A stretch of 64,000 nucleotides of DNA, from contig CM044963.1 of assembly GCA_024516035.1 (NCBI GenBank), positions 23,129,676-23,193,675 of the forward strand. The letters are read 5' to 3'. This document shows positions 21,360 to 32,099 of the stretch, piece after piece; within the stretch, counting starts at the first letter, position 1; every line of letters starts with the position of its first letter. Both the position numbers and the translations under genes were made by a program. The notes under the pieces are model-generated. The model made no database searches. It had not been told where the DNA came from and saw only the letters and a list, made by a program, of their open reading frames with translations. The stretch comes from Bactericera cockerelli (Eukaryota; Arthropoda; Insecta; Hemiptera; Triozidae).

Positions 21360-21455
21360 GATGAGGTGGTGGGGTGTGATGAGGGGGTGGGGGTAGATGA
21401 TGGGGGGGGTGGGGGTAGATGATGGGGAGGGGGTGGGGGTAGATGGAAAACTGGA
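21360..21455 (+). repeat. G-rich tandem repeat (gggggtagatgatgg)
   Basis: Several copies of gtgggggtagatgatgggg with many runs of 3-8 G close together, a strong G-quadruplex candidate on the plus strand. Confidence 0.8.
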
Positions 21456-21484
21456 GGGAAGAAAAACAGGTGGATGATCTCTTG

Positions 21485-22085
21485 TTACAGTGTTCTTCCT
21501 ATCTTTCTCTCTCCCTCACTCATTCTCTCCAATTATCCGCTCTCTCTCTCTCTATCTTTTCTCTCTCACTCTCTCTCACTCTTACTCTCTAACTTATCCT
21601 CTCTCTCTCTTACTCTCTAAATTATCCTCTCTCTCTCTTACTCCCTCATTCATTCTCTCTAACTTATCCGCTCTCACTCTATCTTATTCTCTCTCACTCT
21701 CTAACTTATCCTCTTTCTCTTATACTCTAACTTATCCCCTCTCTCTCTCTCTCTCTCTTACTCTCTAACTTATCCTCTCTCCCCTTATCTTCCTCTCTTT
21801 CTCTCTCTCCCTCTATCTTACTCTCTCTGTCTCTCTAACTTATCCTCTCTCCCTCTCTCACTCTCTCGTTACCTATATCTTACTCTTTCTCTCTGTATTT
21901 CTTTCTCTCTCTTTCTTTCTCTGTCTCTTTTTTCTCTCTCTCTCCCTATCTTCTATCTAAGCCTTTCTGCAATAATTTTCTCCCTCTACCTGTCTCATTT
22001 TCTTTCTTTCTCTCTCATACTTCCTGATTAGAGTGGCTATACTCCAGGCCATGGATACTCTCTCTCTCCCTCTCTATGTAGTATA
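21485..22085. repeat. CT-rich low-complexity array
   Basis: About 550 bp of ctctctctctctaacttatc-like sequence and related pyrimidine runs. Confidence 0.9.
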
Positions 22086-22309
22086 TCTACATAGACATAT
22101 ACTACGAGTACATAGGTAGTAAATACTACATGTGTCACTTTTCTATTTCTCAGGTTTCCGGAATAAATAGAATGTACTCGTATATTTGTTTAATTATGTA
22201 GGTATAATATGCCAGGGATACTCTACAATATGCTTTTCATCCTGACATTGAAGCGTGCTCCCAGAGTGACTTTTCATGTTCCTGTCTACTCTAGTGATCT
22301 CTGACGGAG

Positions 22310-22410
22310 ATGGGTGGTAAGTGGTTAGTAGTCAGTGCAGAGGGCACGTTGGATGCACCAGGCTCCCGTCCCAGTAAACACCTCACTAGACGTTACTTAA
22401 CTTAAGTGAC
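22310..22410 (+). repeat. Eroded 5S-SINE-like fragment
   Basis: ggcacgttggatgcaccagg and cagtaaacacctcactagac resemble a scrambled 5S-like head (part plus, part inverted). Low certainty. Confidence 0.35.
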
Positions 22411-22435
22411 TGAATGTGTATTTAAGATTGTTTAA

Positions 22436-22620
22436 GGGTTGGGTGGAAGAGATTGCCATAGGCAATAACCCCGCCCTTTAGTTAGGACATAATTATGTTT
22501 TCAAATATTTTCTATTATTTTTCCTTTTTATTGTATATATTGTTTTTCTTCATTTTTCACTGTTAAAATTATTATTTGTACCTATGTGCATAATGTCTTT
22601 TTGTATCTAATAAAAAGTTG

Positions 22621-22659
<39 letters not shown>

Positions 22660-22661
22660 TT
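22436..22661 (+). mobile_element. LINE 3' end (family J), best preserved
   Basis: gggttgggtggaagagattg, then ccataggcaataaccccgcc and ctttagttaggacata, an AT-rich 3' UTR, ctaataaaaagttg (polyadenylation-like signal) and a long (ATA)n tail. The stem attgcc-ata-ggcaat is perfect here. No coding part remains. Confidence 0.8.
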
Positions 22662-22740
22662 AAATCAGTGAAATGGAATATTCAGAAAAGTGTCATCTTG
22701 CAATCCTGCCATCTAGTCCGAAAATTTTTAAGTTCTCAGT

Positions 22741-22788
<48 letters not shown>
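22741..22788. repeat. T homopolymer (about 46)
   Basis: Possible tail of a minus-strand retroelement; no body recognised next to it. Confidence 0.8.
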
Positions 22789-22964
22789 CCCCAGTAAATT
22801 TTAATACTTATTGTCCAAGTTTATGTGAGAAAGTATGAATTTACTCCTCACATAAACTAAGAAAAACTGTAAATGAAAATACAAGTATCTCCTTCATAAT
22901 AATAATAATAAGATACCATTGGCGCTGTTCTAGTTTGTCTGTATCATTCACAATTATTTCTCAA

Positions 22965-23345
22965 CAACCTTTTTTATTTAGTTCCGTGGGTATGTTGGTA
23001 TGTAACAGCAAGTCGTGTAAGTTATGTTGTTTAACTTCAGTGCTCGGCGTTGCTTAACTTCGTGAGATCTGCCTTTCATTCCAAAAAGCACTCTTACTCT
23101 CATATAATCCCCAAATCTCCTTTTCAACCGTCACACAACGCACTCTGATTGGTTCATTGAAACGCAATAACCAATCAGAGTGCGTTGTGTGACGGTTGAA
23201 AGGGAGATTCGGAGATTATATGAGAGTGAGAGTGATTTCTGGAACGCGGGCCAGCTCTCATGAAGTTGAGCAACGCGGAGCACTGAAGTTAAGTAACGTA
23301 ACTTACAGTAGCTGCTGTTTCATATCTACGGAACAAAATAAAAAA
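22965..23345. mobile_element. Long palindromic element (family S), arms about 150-190 bp
   Basis: The core is a near-perfect inverted repeat centred near 23161: ccgtcacacaacgcactctg on the left and cagagtgcgttgtgtgacgg on the right. Pairing continues outward through ctctcatataat, through 5S-like words (cttcagtgctcggcgttgct) and into a SINE-A-like 3' end on both sides (agctgctgtttcat on the right, its counterpart inverted on the left). Related, shorter copies lie at 29697-29985 and 36515-36830. Confidence 0.75.
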
Positions 23346-23447
23346 ACGAATAAAATACTTCCGATTTCTAATATTAAAAATTTCTCGGAAGTAAAAGGTT
23401 GTAAAAAATAAAGTGAATACTACAGTCGTTTTAAAGAAAAAATAGAC

Positions 23448-23690
23448 AAGCGTAGATGGTATGTGGCATACACCAGTTTCTTATTCTGTCATTGAAAATA
23501 AGCAACGTCCGGTGAGGTTTGATGGACTTGGACGAGTGACCATTCAAATTCGAGAACTCGTGATGATAACTTTTTCCGGTTCATCACAGGCTGAGTGAGC
23601 TTAGTTAATATGAGTAGCTGATGATTATGGCTTCACCGATTGGACAGTAGAACTCCCGTCTCAAATGCTCTAGATCCTAGGACCTAGATG
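23448..23690 (+). mobile_element. Older 5S-derived SINE (family F, long type)
   Basis: aataagcaacgtccggtgag, gacttggacgagtgaccatt, tcgtgatgat and tcacaggctgagtgagctta appear in order, followed by a diverged body. The 5S-like part is longer than in young copies. Confidence 0.6.
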
Positions 23691-24059
23691 TTCAAGCAAA
23701 GAAAGAAGATGGAATAACTGAGTCACTCTGAATCCCCCTCAAAAACGCCTTTGGATGGTGAATTTTTTTTCAAAACCTCATGAATTTTTGATGAGCGTTT
23801 TCACAAAAATGAAGAGTTGCCCTTTTATTTCAATTTTGAAACACTATTCGAATTCAGAAATATTAAAACTAAATATTGAGCTCCCTCCGTGTGGTCCCTA
23901 GGGACGTGCGTGCAGCCCAGGGTTAAAACTCACGCTCCTGGAGAAATGCGTATTTTATACAGGGCGTTTCAGTCTCATACGGAACGGTATATGTCTTACT
24001 AATATGTAAGTTATAATTATAATACTTGTGTTGATCACTATGTCACAGTTCTCAAAAAC
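23691..24059. other. No feature recognised
   Basis: Unassigned sequence. Confidence 0.4.
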
Positions 24060-24165
24060 TCTCACTGTTAAATTTTTACCGATCTTAAGACTTGAACGAC
24101 CATCCTCCTGGTTACAAGTTAGTCTGCCTTATCGATCAATCTAATGAGGTCGGTATTAGTGTCGT
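24060..24165 (-). repeat. SINE D fragment, minus strand
   Basis: ctcctggttacaagttagtc and cttatcgatcaatct are the complement of the SINE D head seen at 30343. Confidence 0.5.
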
Positions 24166-24240
24166 GAAAAGTTTCGAAATAAAATATTGCACGCTCAGTG
24201 GGAATCTGGCTTTAACTGAAACTCATTACTCATTTCAGTC

Positions 24241-24475
24241 AGCTTCCGTGGTGTAACGGTTCTGACTAGTGCCTGTAGTCCAGAGATCTTGAGATCGATT
24301 TCCGGTTGGCAGAAAATTTCATTCCCTCCGAACATGAGAGGCTGGCATTTCCGGTCCAACCCAGGCTGGGTCAGGTTAATGTGGGTATAGATAGAAAAAA
24401 CCTTCGTCCTGACTATCTATCTCAAATGAGGTTGTTAAAACCAAATAGAAACAATATCGATCAAGCTACTGAGGT
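24241..24475 (+). mobile_element. tRNA-derived SINE (family N)
   Basis: The head has cttccgtggtgtaacggttc (A-box-like) and ttgagatcgatttccggttg (B-box-like). The body, tggcatttccggtccaaccc then aggctgggtcaggttaatgt, is the same module that follows the 5S head in family F. A second copy is at 31083-31300. Confidence 0.65.
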
Positions 24476-24848
24476 CGTTATGTTTCGATAATGATTTTTT
24501 AAACAATAAATATAAGGTCATCCAGTATATTGTGAATGCTTTTTTCCCCGCATATATGGGTGTTCCTTGTTAGCTGTAATATTCAGTTCAGGGTGAAGTT
24601 TCTAATTAAGAGTGACATGCCTTAATACTGCAGTTGGTCTGTCCCTTCGATTTGATCGTTCATTTGTTAGAGAGAAAATTAACCAATCTATGTATTATAT
24701 TGTTCGATTTATTCCTTTGCCATCTGTGTAAATATACACAGTGTACATACAATAGCTGTACAGTTCCTTTGCTTCGATTTGAGCAATATACAAGTTCGAT
24801 TTGTTGTACTTTCCATTTCATTTTGGAACTACTCATTATTATTATTAT

Positions 24849-25210
24849 TTTTTTTTTTTTTTTATGAGTGTTACATAGCTTTTTTTATTTCGAAGCCATG
24901 AAACAGAAGGTACTGTAAATGCTTGTGGTCTGTGTTGTAGCCTGCCTGTCCCGTAGTATGCCTCCCCTCTGATGGGCGAGAAGTGACACAATACTTCCCA
25001 TTTAGGTTCTGGGTCAACACGATCGCACCGTAATCCTTTACAAACTACTTTACAAAATTTGGTTACAGTAGTTTGTAAAGGATACAACACGATATCCTTT
25101 ACAAACTACTGTAACCAAATTTTGAATACAATTTTTTGTCGGCGTGGGGGTTCGAACTCGGGACCTTCCGCATGGCAAGCGAGTGCTTAACCACTGAGCT
25201 ATTCGTGCGC
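24849..25210 (-). mobile_element. SINE A, minus strand, with internal inversion
   Basis: The minus-strand head reads gcacgaatagctcagtggtt and has a B box gagttcgaac. The body and A tail (T run 24850-24863) are complete. Between 25033 and 25123 a segment of about 50 bp appears in both orientations (atcctttacaaactac at 25033 and 25094, its complement at 25068). Confidence 0.8.
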
Positions 25211-25604
25211 AATTGCTGGAAAGATTTGACCTCAACAATTTCGTCTGTTCCTCGTCCCGAGAAGTTTGCTACGGTTGGTATGGCGGAGTGATTTCGGCTA
25301 ATTTCTCACGTTCCAAGATTTCTTCATGGTTTCAATTTCTTCATTCCACACGTGTTCAATTAGGATCCTCGGGTCATCATTGCACGCTGCTTTACTCAAC
25401 GGTGGACCAATGTTTTGTGATTTGATATACAGGACAATGTTTAACGACTTCAGTGCCAAGTATTTTTTTTTGAACTTGGCTATAGATTGCCGTGATAAGC
25501 TACCTTTTTATATATTTATTTTTTAAACGGGAAATAGACCAGCAGTCTGGCTGGGGGACAGTAAACAGGGAGTAAACTAGCATTGGCTTGGTTCTGGGGG
25601 CCCT
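25211..25604. other. No feature recognised
   Basis: Short open frames with no domain. Confidence 0.4.
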
Positions 25605-26145
25605 TGTCAATTATTAGCCTCCTTGTAAAGACAGTGGTAGAAGTGCTGAGTCATCCCTTCACTGTCTGGCGACCATCGGTAGGTTGATCGATATGGCGTT
25701 GGACTTAGAGGTCGGCGGTTCAATTCCCGATTTCAGCGGAGATTTATTAAAGTGTGCTTGAGTAGTTGTGATATCACGAAAATGACTAACACAAATATTA
25801 TAGAGCCTCTCGGAATGTCCAACAGGTATCACAAAGTTGATCCTAAAGCACTTGACAACCGAAGTAATGCCCTTGTATTTAAAATTCAGTAGCCACCCTA
25901 TGATGATGATGAAACAATTATCACCGACTTCAGTAGGTTGATCGATATGGCGTTGGACTTAGAGGTCGGCGGTTCAATTCCCGATTTCAGCGGAGATTTA
26001 TTAAAGTGTGCTTGAGTAGTTGTGATATCACGAAAATGACTAACACAAATATTATAGAGCCTCTCGGAATGTCCAACAGGTATCACAAAGTTGATCCTAA
26101 AGCACTTGACAACCGAAGTAATGCCCTTGTATTTAAAATTCAGTA
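25605..26145 (+). mobile_element. Family E repeat broken by two identical SINE D copies
   Basis: 25605-25678 and 25892-25912 are the two halves of family E. Between them is SINE D copy one (25679-25891); copy two (25933-26145) follows 41 bp later. The two 213-bp copies are identical by eye. The SINE D head has ggttgatcgatatggcgttg and B-box-like ggcggttcaattcccgattt. Copy two has the fuller 5' end (cgacttcag). Confidence 0.75.
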
Positions 26146-26345
26146 ACAATTGTTTGTAAGGAATACCTTCCGGTGTGCCCGTGTCGACCCAGCACATAAA
26201 TGGGAAGTATTCTGTCACTTCTCGGCCATCAGAGGGGAGGCATACTACGGGATGGGTAAGCTACATTACAGACCACAAGCGTTTACAGTAGCTGCTGTTT
26301 CATTGCTACGAAATAAAAAACGGTATGAAAGACTCATATTATTAG
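26146..26345 (+). mobile_element. SINE A, 5'-truncated
   Basis: It starts at acaattgtttgtaagga and carries gtcgacccagcacataaatg, tcacttctcggccatcagag and the 3' end gctacgaaataaaaaa. It directly follows SINE D copy two. Confidence 0.75.
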
Positions 26346-26989
26346 GACGAAATGAATTGACAAAATCGAGTTCTTAAGTCATGACTTAGTACTGGTTTTC
26401 CCCATTTAAGACATTGCGCAAATCGAGAATAAGCACTGAGGTATCACAGAAACGTCTAATAATAATTTCGCCTTTAGTTTCCCAATACAAGAGGTACAGA
26501 TTGTTTATAGGATTTTTGTGTTCTGGGACTTCTCTATTAAGCATTTTCACTTTTTTTTGTGTACTCTTAATTTAAGTTCTTCATGACCTTAAATGGGTAC
26601 TCCAATCTCATAGCTTAAATGAGTACATGACCTTAAATGGGTACTCATAGCACTGAAGTTGTTAATTGGTAATTTAGAACGCTTGTACCGGTAGAAAGAA
26701 CATTAGGCTCGTCAGTGCACGCTGTGTTACTCACCGGTGGAGCAAAACGTTTTTTCCACGATACAAGAAATTCGATACGTCATGAAGAAGAGGTAAATAC
26801 TAGGGTCTCATGATGAAAAGGTCGCGGGTTCGAAACTCGTCCGTGGCGGAATTTTCGGACAGCATAATTTCCACAAATGTAGAAGCGCATTACGGTGAGA
26901 TTTGTTAACCTCATGTAATCCAGCATGTTAGGACAATTAACTGTTAGGACAATTAACATGTTAGGACAATTAACATTAGTATTCTATTT
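26346..26989. other. No gene; eroded tRNA-like head near 26818-26850
   Basis: aaaggtcgcgggttcgaaac is a clean B-box word, but the rest of the SINE cannot be traced. A 32-bp phrase (catgaccttaaatgggtact) is repeated around 26581-26648, and taggacaattaacatg repeats near 26930-26975. Confidence 0.4.
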
Positions 26990-27048
26990 TTTTCCCCGGT
27001 TTAACGGCGCTTTAACAAGGCGATAGGCCTGTCGTTCACGCCGGTATT
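26990..27048 (-). repeat. SINE terminus (family P)
   Basis: The minus strand reads accggcgtgaacgacaggcc, then taaagcgccgttaaaccggg and an A-rich end. Matches 55432-55490. Confidence 0.6.
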
Positions 27049-27907
27049 CTATTTTAAAATGCAGTTAAAAACTACAGGTAAACCAAAACTAAAATATAAA
27101 GTGGCTGAGCAATTTAAAAACCTAATTAACAAAAATCTCACTAACCCAAGAGAATCATCAATGAATGAGACATAAGCAAGGCTGTGAAGGATAAAATCTA
27201 ATTCAAACACAAACAGGTCATAATAATAATAATATGAATATCAATAATTAAATAATGCAATCATATTATTTTGATTATATTAATATTTTATTTCTGATTA
27301 TAATGATTTTAATTGTAATATAGATAATTAAAATTATTATAGGAATTGAGAACAATTATTATACACTCATGTCATTTTGATTATATTAGTAATTTTATTT
27401 ATAGTAGTAAATACTTATTATACTCGTAATATATAATTATAATTATAATAAATAGGTATGGGAAATAAAAAAAATCCCAGCGCTATTCAGAAACTTGTCG
27501 AACCGGTAAAAAACAGCTCTAGGGGGATTGGCTTTTTTATTATGTAAAACTAACAAGTGGACCAATCGCAGGGGAGCTTTCAAAGTACTATCCTTTCAAA
27601 TACAGTCGAACATGGTCCACTCGTAATTGGGGAGGAAAGATGACTGTCTACCTCAATGTTTACTCTTTCTTTTCTTTTAATGGACATTTATTTAAAATGA
27701 GGACTGAATCACTCAGAGTCCTTGCCCATCTCCTTCTTTGTATAAGGTTTCCTTCACAACTCGGCCGAGGTGTTTGATCAATTGTGTGCTACACACAAAA
27801 AATATTATGGAGAGGCATTCACCTTACAACAAATTAATCATACTTAATTTTGAGAATATCTGAAGAATAAAAAAAAAATAGCTGACACGTAATAATGATA
27901 ATATTAT
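27049..27907. other. AT-rich spacer, no gene
   Basis: Includes long TA/AT-rich stretches near 27220-27450. The phrase aactcggccgaggtgtttga near 27765 recurs at 29020 and 33955, an unclassified short repeat. Confidence 0.4.
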
Positions 27908-28127
27908 AATATCGGCTTACTTATACCGCCCGATTAGGATTATTAAATTCCCATTATTCCAGCAGTAATCTCAAGACATATTATTATGTGGTAAAAATCC
28001 CAAATGGCAGGATCCCAAAATCCCAACTTGTCATGTCCCGGCTGGATTTCGAACCCACGACCTCTGGAATCTCTGGGATACTCAGAGTGCCGCCTTTCTT
28101 TACCACTGAGCTACCGGGACAGACAGA
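27908..28127 (-). mobile_element. tRNA-derived SINE (family B), good copy
   Basis: The minus strand starts gtcccggtagctcagtggta (A box) and has gtcgtgggttcgaaatccag (B box) ending in gccgggacatgac, so the acceptor-like ends pair. The tail has taatcctaatcgggcggtat. The head is tRNA-like but not a functional tRNA (long variable insert, mismatches). Confidence 0.8.
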
Positions 28128-28482
28128 GACACGTAGGTCGTGGTTACAGGGTAAGTTAGTGGATGTGACAAAATCTCTGGTTTCATTTGAATCCTCTTTG
28201 GTTAGAAAGAAAAATACTCACCAATTCAGGTTTTTGAAGATAGCCTAAATCACCATGAAGATTTTGGTCTTTATGCAGAATGCATGAATTCAGACATTCT
28301 CTCAAGCTGTTTAGTGTGCATCGCGTTTACTAAAATTTATTTGTGAGTAGCCTTGATTTCTTGTATTTTTGATTTGGGTAAAAACCAAAAACCTTGCAAG
28401 AACTGAAAGATACTATTTGACTTGTTAAAGATGTGTTTATTCCATAACATTCCTGAATCAATGGTTTGAGAATATAATAACA
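28128..28482. other. No feature recognised
   Basis: Unassigned. Confidence 0.4.
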
Positions 28483-28590
28483 GTTGGGTGGAAGAGATTG
28501 CCATAGTCAATAACCCCGTCCTTTAGCTTGGACATATCTATTTTTTCCTCTTATTTGTTTCCATTTTTATCTAAACGACGCTATTTGAAT
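28483..28590 (+). mobile_element. LINE 3' end (family J), truncated
   Basis: ttgggtggaagagattgcca and taaccccgtcctttagct are followed by a short AT-rich part; SINE A begins about 24 bp beyond it. Confidence 0.6.
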
Positions 28591-28613
28591 TAATGATTTG
28601 TTAACAATATATG

Positions 28614-28938
28614 AGTGCACGAATAGCTCAGTGGTTAGGCACTCACTAGCCATGGGAAAGGTCCCGGGTTCGAATCCCAGCGCCGACAAAAAAATTGTAT
28701 TCAAAACTTGGTTAAAGTTGTTTGTAAAGGATACCTTCCGGTGCGCTCGTGTCGACCCAGCACCTAATAGGGAAGTATTGTGTCACTTCTCGCCCATCAG
28801 AGGGGAGGCATACTACGGGATGGGCAGGCTACAACACAGACCACAAGTGTCTAGGTACAGTAGCTCCTGTTTTATGGCTACGAAATAAAAAAAGTTGTGA
28901 AACACTCATCTTTAAAAAAAAAAAAAAAAAAAAAAAAA
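28614..28938 (+). mobile_element. SINE A, full-length reference copy
   Basis: It is 325 bp. The tRNA-like head is gtgcacgaatagctcagtgg (A box) and gtcccgggttcgaatcccag (B box). The conserved body includes a ccttccggtgcgctcgtgtc part, gacccagcacctaa, tgtcacttctcgcccatcag, catactacgggatggg, acaacacagaccacaagtgt and gctacgaaataaaaaa, ending in an A tail of about 25. Other copies in this window: 13440, 24849 (minus), 26146, 29385, 33250, 54557 and 58494. Confidence 0.85.
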
Positions 28939-29384
28939 TCATATTTATACTGAATGTCTTACTATCTATAATAAATAATTTAATAATAATGTCTCTTTCT
29001 CTGTCTAGCTCTAGAGCGTTCTCCACACCTCGGCCGAGATGTTCGATCACCCTTCACAGTAGGGCCAGCACCAGGTGACTCCCATGAAGGTTTCCTGATG
29101 AGTTTCCAATCTGGCCGAGGTACAGAAGTGGTTGCAGATTCCTTCTTACACCTGCACTCACCTGGCTGGTTATGATTACCCCCCCCCCCCCTCCCCCTCC
29201 CAGCTCCTATTAGTGTTAAAAAGTGTATCGTGAGAACCGAAATTTTTGTCTCGCAAAATAAACACGAAAAAAAGAACTAGTCACCAGCCCTTTCGATTCT
29301 TCCTGATGAGAGGATGATGTTTTTTTCTTTTAAATTTTCATGCACGTCGGCGGAAATGTAGCCCAAAGCTTGCCTACGCCGGCG
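28939..29384. other. No gene recognised
   Basis: A C-rich run lies at 29178-29200. cacctcggccgagatgttcg near 29026 is a copy of the unclassified short repeat seen at 27765 and 33955. Confidence 0.4.
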
Positions 29385-29500
29385 TGGTGTAATGCCTACA
29401 ACACAGACCGAGGTCTATAGGTTGTACCTATAGACCACTAGCGTCTACAGTAGCTCCTGTTTCATGACTACGAAATATAAAAGGCTGTGAAACACTCATC
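29385..29500 (+). mobile_element. SINE A 3' fragment
   Basis: acaacacagaccgaggtcta, then gcgtctacagtagctcctgt, tcatgactacgaaatataaa and aaacactcatcttttt. Confidence 0.65.
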
Positions 29501-29696
29501 TTTTTAATGATTTAAATGAAAAATTTCAACAAAAAATGTCAACGTCTCACTTGACGTTTTTTTTTTTTTTGCTTTTTTTTTTCTTCCTCATCTTAAATTG
29601 AATCCTGTTTTTAGAATATGGCCTTATCTCTCAATCCTGACTCGATCATTTATTTTTGATCTCTGTTATGAATTTACGCGCTTAAAACTCTCCAAC

Positions 29697-29985
29697 TCGT
29701 GATATAATTTGACTACTGTATCTCTCATTATCAATAAGCACTCAAAATCTCAATCTCCCTTCAACAGAAAAAACGCACTTCGATGGTTATAATTGTTCAC
29801 ACAGACCTAACAAAAACACAAAACCCAAATTCCCTTCAACACAAATACGCACGATTGTTATTGTTAAAAGTGAAAAAAAAAAATCAACCATCAGTGATTG
29901 AAGCTGAAGGAGATTTGGGGATTATGAGAGTGAGAGTGGTTTCTGGGACGAAACGAAAGCCTGGTCAAGATTAGACCTCAGCCAC
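29697..29985. mobile_element. Family S foldback element, diverged
   Basis: ctcaaaatctcaatctccct on the left and aggagatttggggattatga on the right pair imperfectly; the outer right part ggtttctgggacg matches 23240. Confidence 0.5.
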
Positions 29986-30342
29986 ACCAAATTCAGGAGG
30001 AGCAAAAGGCTCAGCCCAGGACAACTTTTTTTCATCACCACAAATCAAATTCGAAGTTTTTTATGCTAATTTATAGGTTTACTGATTCCAGACTCTGATT
30101 GATCATTATCCTTGAGACTTTTTGTTCCGATTTTGCAACCTGCAAATATGCGATTCTGCCAGTGCAAATGATAGTGTTACGAGTAAGATCTGTGTTGACT
30201 ACTTTTTCTTCGCGTCTCTTTATAAGTAGTTCTGACGGTATTGGCATGGTCACCCTCTGTTTGCTGAAAACTAACAAACTAAATATTGCCCATCAATATT
30301 CAGCAATGTAAACATTTCTCAATATTTCCTTGATCTTAACAG

Positions 30343-30490
30343 ACCTCAGTAGCTTGATCGATAAGGCTGCGTACTTGTAACCTGGAGGTCGGTGGTTTAA
30401 GACCCAAGTTCAGCAAAGATTTAGTAAAGCGAGTTTGAGTCGTTGTGACATCACGAAAGTAATGAGCACAAATTGGGCCTAATCAGTATT
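30343..30490 (+). mobile_element. tRNA-derived SINE (family D)
   Basis: cctcagtagcttgatcgata (A-box region), a cctggaggtcggtggtttaag B-box-like part shortened here to ggtcggtggtttaag, then gttgtgacatcacgaaagta. Copies at 25679, 25933, 55092 and fragments elsewhere. Confidence 0.65.
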
Positions 30491-30829
30491 CACTTTTCTT
30501 CATAATTTATAGACATAAAAGGAGCCTAGACATTGGATGTGTGCGTCCATATAATCCTCTCACCACCGTGATTTAGGTATCAATACCTATCTCACGGACA
30601 CGGAATTATTATTATTATTATTCATAATGTCTAGTTCAGAAGTTTCCAAAACTTCGAACCCGGTTCTTCCGCTATCCAACCACACATGCTTAACCGCAAC
30701 GCCTTGCGTTTGTGTTTTTTATCAGCTCGCACACTATCAACAAACAGCGCAGCTGTACCAGAGACTGGCAATCTGCAGGTCTGGGGTTCATCTCGATTAA
30801 TGAACTGATTGGAAGCAGATTTCGCCTTC

Positions 30830-30832
30830 TGC

Positions 30833-30890
<58 letters not shown>

Positions 30891-30995
30891 ATCTCTAGCT
30901 CCGTCTGTTTTTCTCTTTCACATACACACACACCATACACACTCGCACACACTCACACATACACACCACTACCACCACACACAACATCTGAGATT
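30830..30995. repeat. (CT)n followed by (CA)n
   Basis: About 55 bp of CT then a mixed CA-rich stretch to 30990. Confidence 0.95.
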
Positions 30996-31082
30996 TCCAG
31001 ATGCCAAATATCTTACACTGTTGCATTGTTTAACCAGTGATTCTCAAGCTGTTTTCTTACCTCAACCTTAGTCTCTTAACAA

Positions 31083-31300
31083 CGTAAGTTTAGAGATCCC
31101 GTAGTCCATAGATCTTGAGTTCGATCCCTGATTGGGTCAGACATTTCGAGGAAAATTATATGTTCCCTCCAAACACGTGAGGCTGGTATTTCCGATCCTA
31201 GCCAGGCTGTGTGAGGCTAGTGTGGGTAGCTAGTACGATTCCTAGAGAATTAATGGTAAAACCACTGTCCTCACTATCTAACTCGTACAACTAAGAAAAG
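31083..31300 (+). mobile_element. tRNA-derived SINE (family N)
   Basis: ttgagttcgatccctgattg (B-box), then tggtatttccgatcctagcc, aggctgtgtgaggctagtgt and gggtagctagtacgattcct. The first part of the head is missing or altered. Confidence 0.6.
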
Positions 31301-31464
31301 TTAGAGACCGATGTTTTCAAACTTTTCTGTTAGTCTTGTATGTATGATGGAGGATGGAAGGGTTTCTGGTAATATGGCCTGGAAGCTGTCTGCTCATTAA
31401 TCTGAACAGACACGGCATGGATATTAATGAGCAGATTTTCTTCTGTGCACAGACCCCAAACAAA

Positions 31465-31709
31465 TGACCAGGTTTTATTTTTTTAATTTGGGTTTAAAGT
31501 CGCTTTCAGATGCAAGGTCATATCATGACGGGGTCGTTACCCTCCATTCGCAGCTAGGAAACTTAGTAACCTGGTACCCAAAAAAAAACTCACCCAGCCC
31601 CCAGCCTGAGTTGGACCGGAATGCCACCAGCATCAGCATCACGAACTTTGGTAATACAAGAACCGGTGATGCATTCAACGCGCCATCGACACAGGCACTG
31701 ACCAGATTT
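31465..31709 (-). mobile_element. 5S-derived SINE (family F) with target duplication
   Basis: The minus-strand copy spans 31476-31698. It is flanked by tgaccaggttt (31465-31475) and tgaccagattt (31699-31709), a target duplication with one mismatch. The head end reads gtcgatggcgcgttgaatgc on the minus strand. Confidence 0.8.
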
Positions 31710-31857
31710 CTCAACGGTTAAGTTTCCCAAGAATTTTCCAACTAGGGTATAGCGTAACTTTCTAACTTGTGCAGATAATGAACAGAAGAGCTCTTTTTTC
31801 TAAGAGCAAGATTTGCAAAAAGCCGCCACAATATTGGAAGACAACACTTGGTTAAGA

Positions 31858-32001
31858 GGTTTAACCTCGTCTTCAACTATAGGTACTTGGTCATTGGTCA
31901 TGTCACGACGGAGATTTCCCCGCCGTTTGCTGGCTAAACAACACCGAGGATGGTGACAGAATAAGTGGTGTACTCAACGTGCCATCGACACTGGCTCTTA
32001 A
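31858..32001 (-). mobile_element. 5S-derived SINE (family F), internally deleted
   Basis: catgtcacgacggagatttc and caacgtgccatcgacactgg mark the two ends; most of the middle is missing. Confidence 0.6.
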
Positions 32002-32099
32002 GTTTTCAAAAGTAAAATCCAGTAGAAAATTGATTATTTTCTACTCTCTCTGCAGCCATGCCTTGTCAATCAGCTTGTAATAGAAGAGATTGGTTTATA

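Noticed and set aside
23196..23411. 71-codon frame starting MKGRFGDYMRVRVISG
   Set aside because: It runs through the arm of the palindromic element and a SINE tail.
28614..28687. tRNA gene at gaatagctcagtggttag
   Set aside because: tRNA-like head of SINE A; acceptor and anticodon arms do not close properly and multiple copies share the same 3' body.
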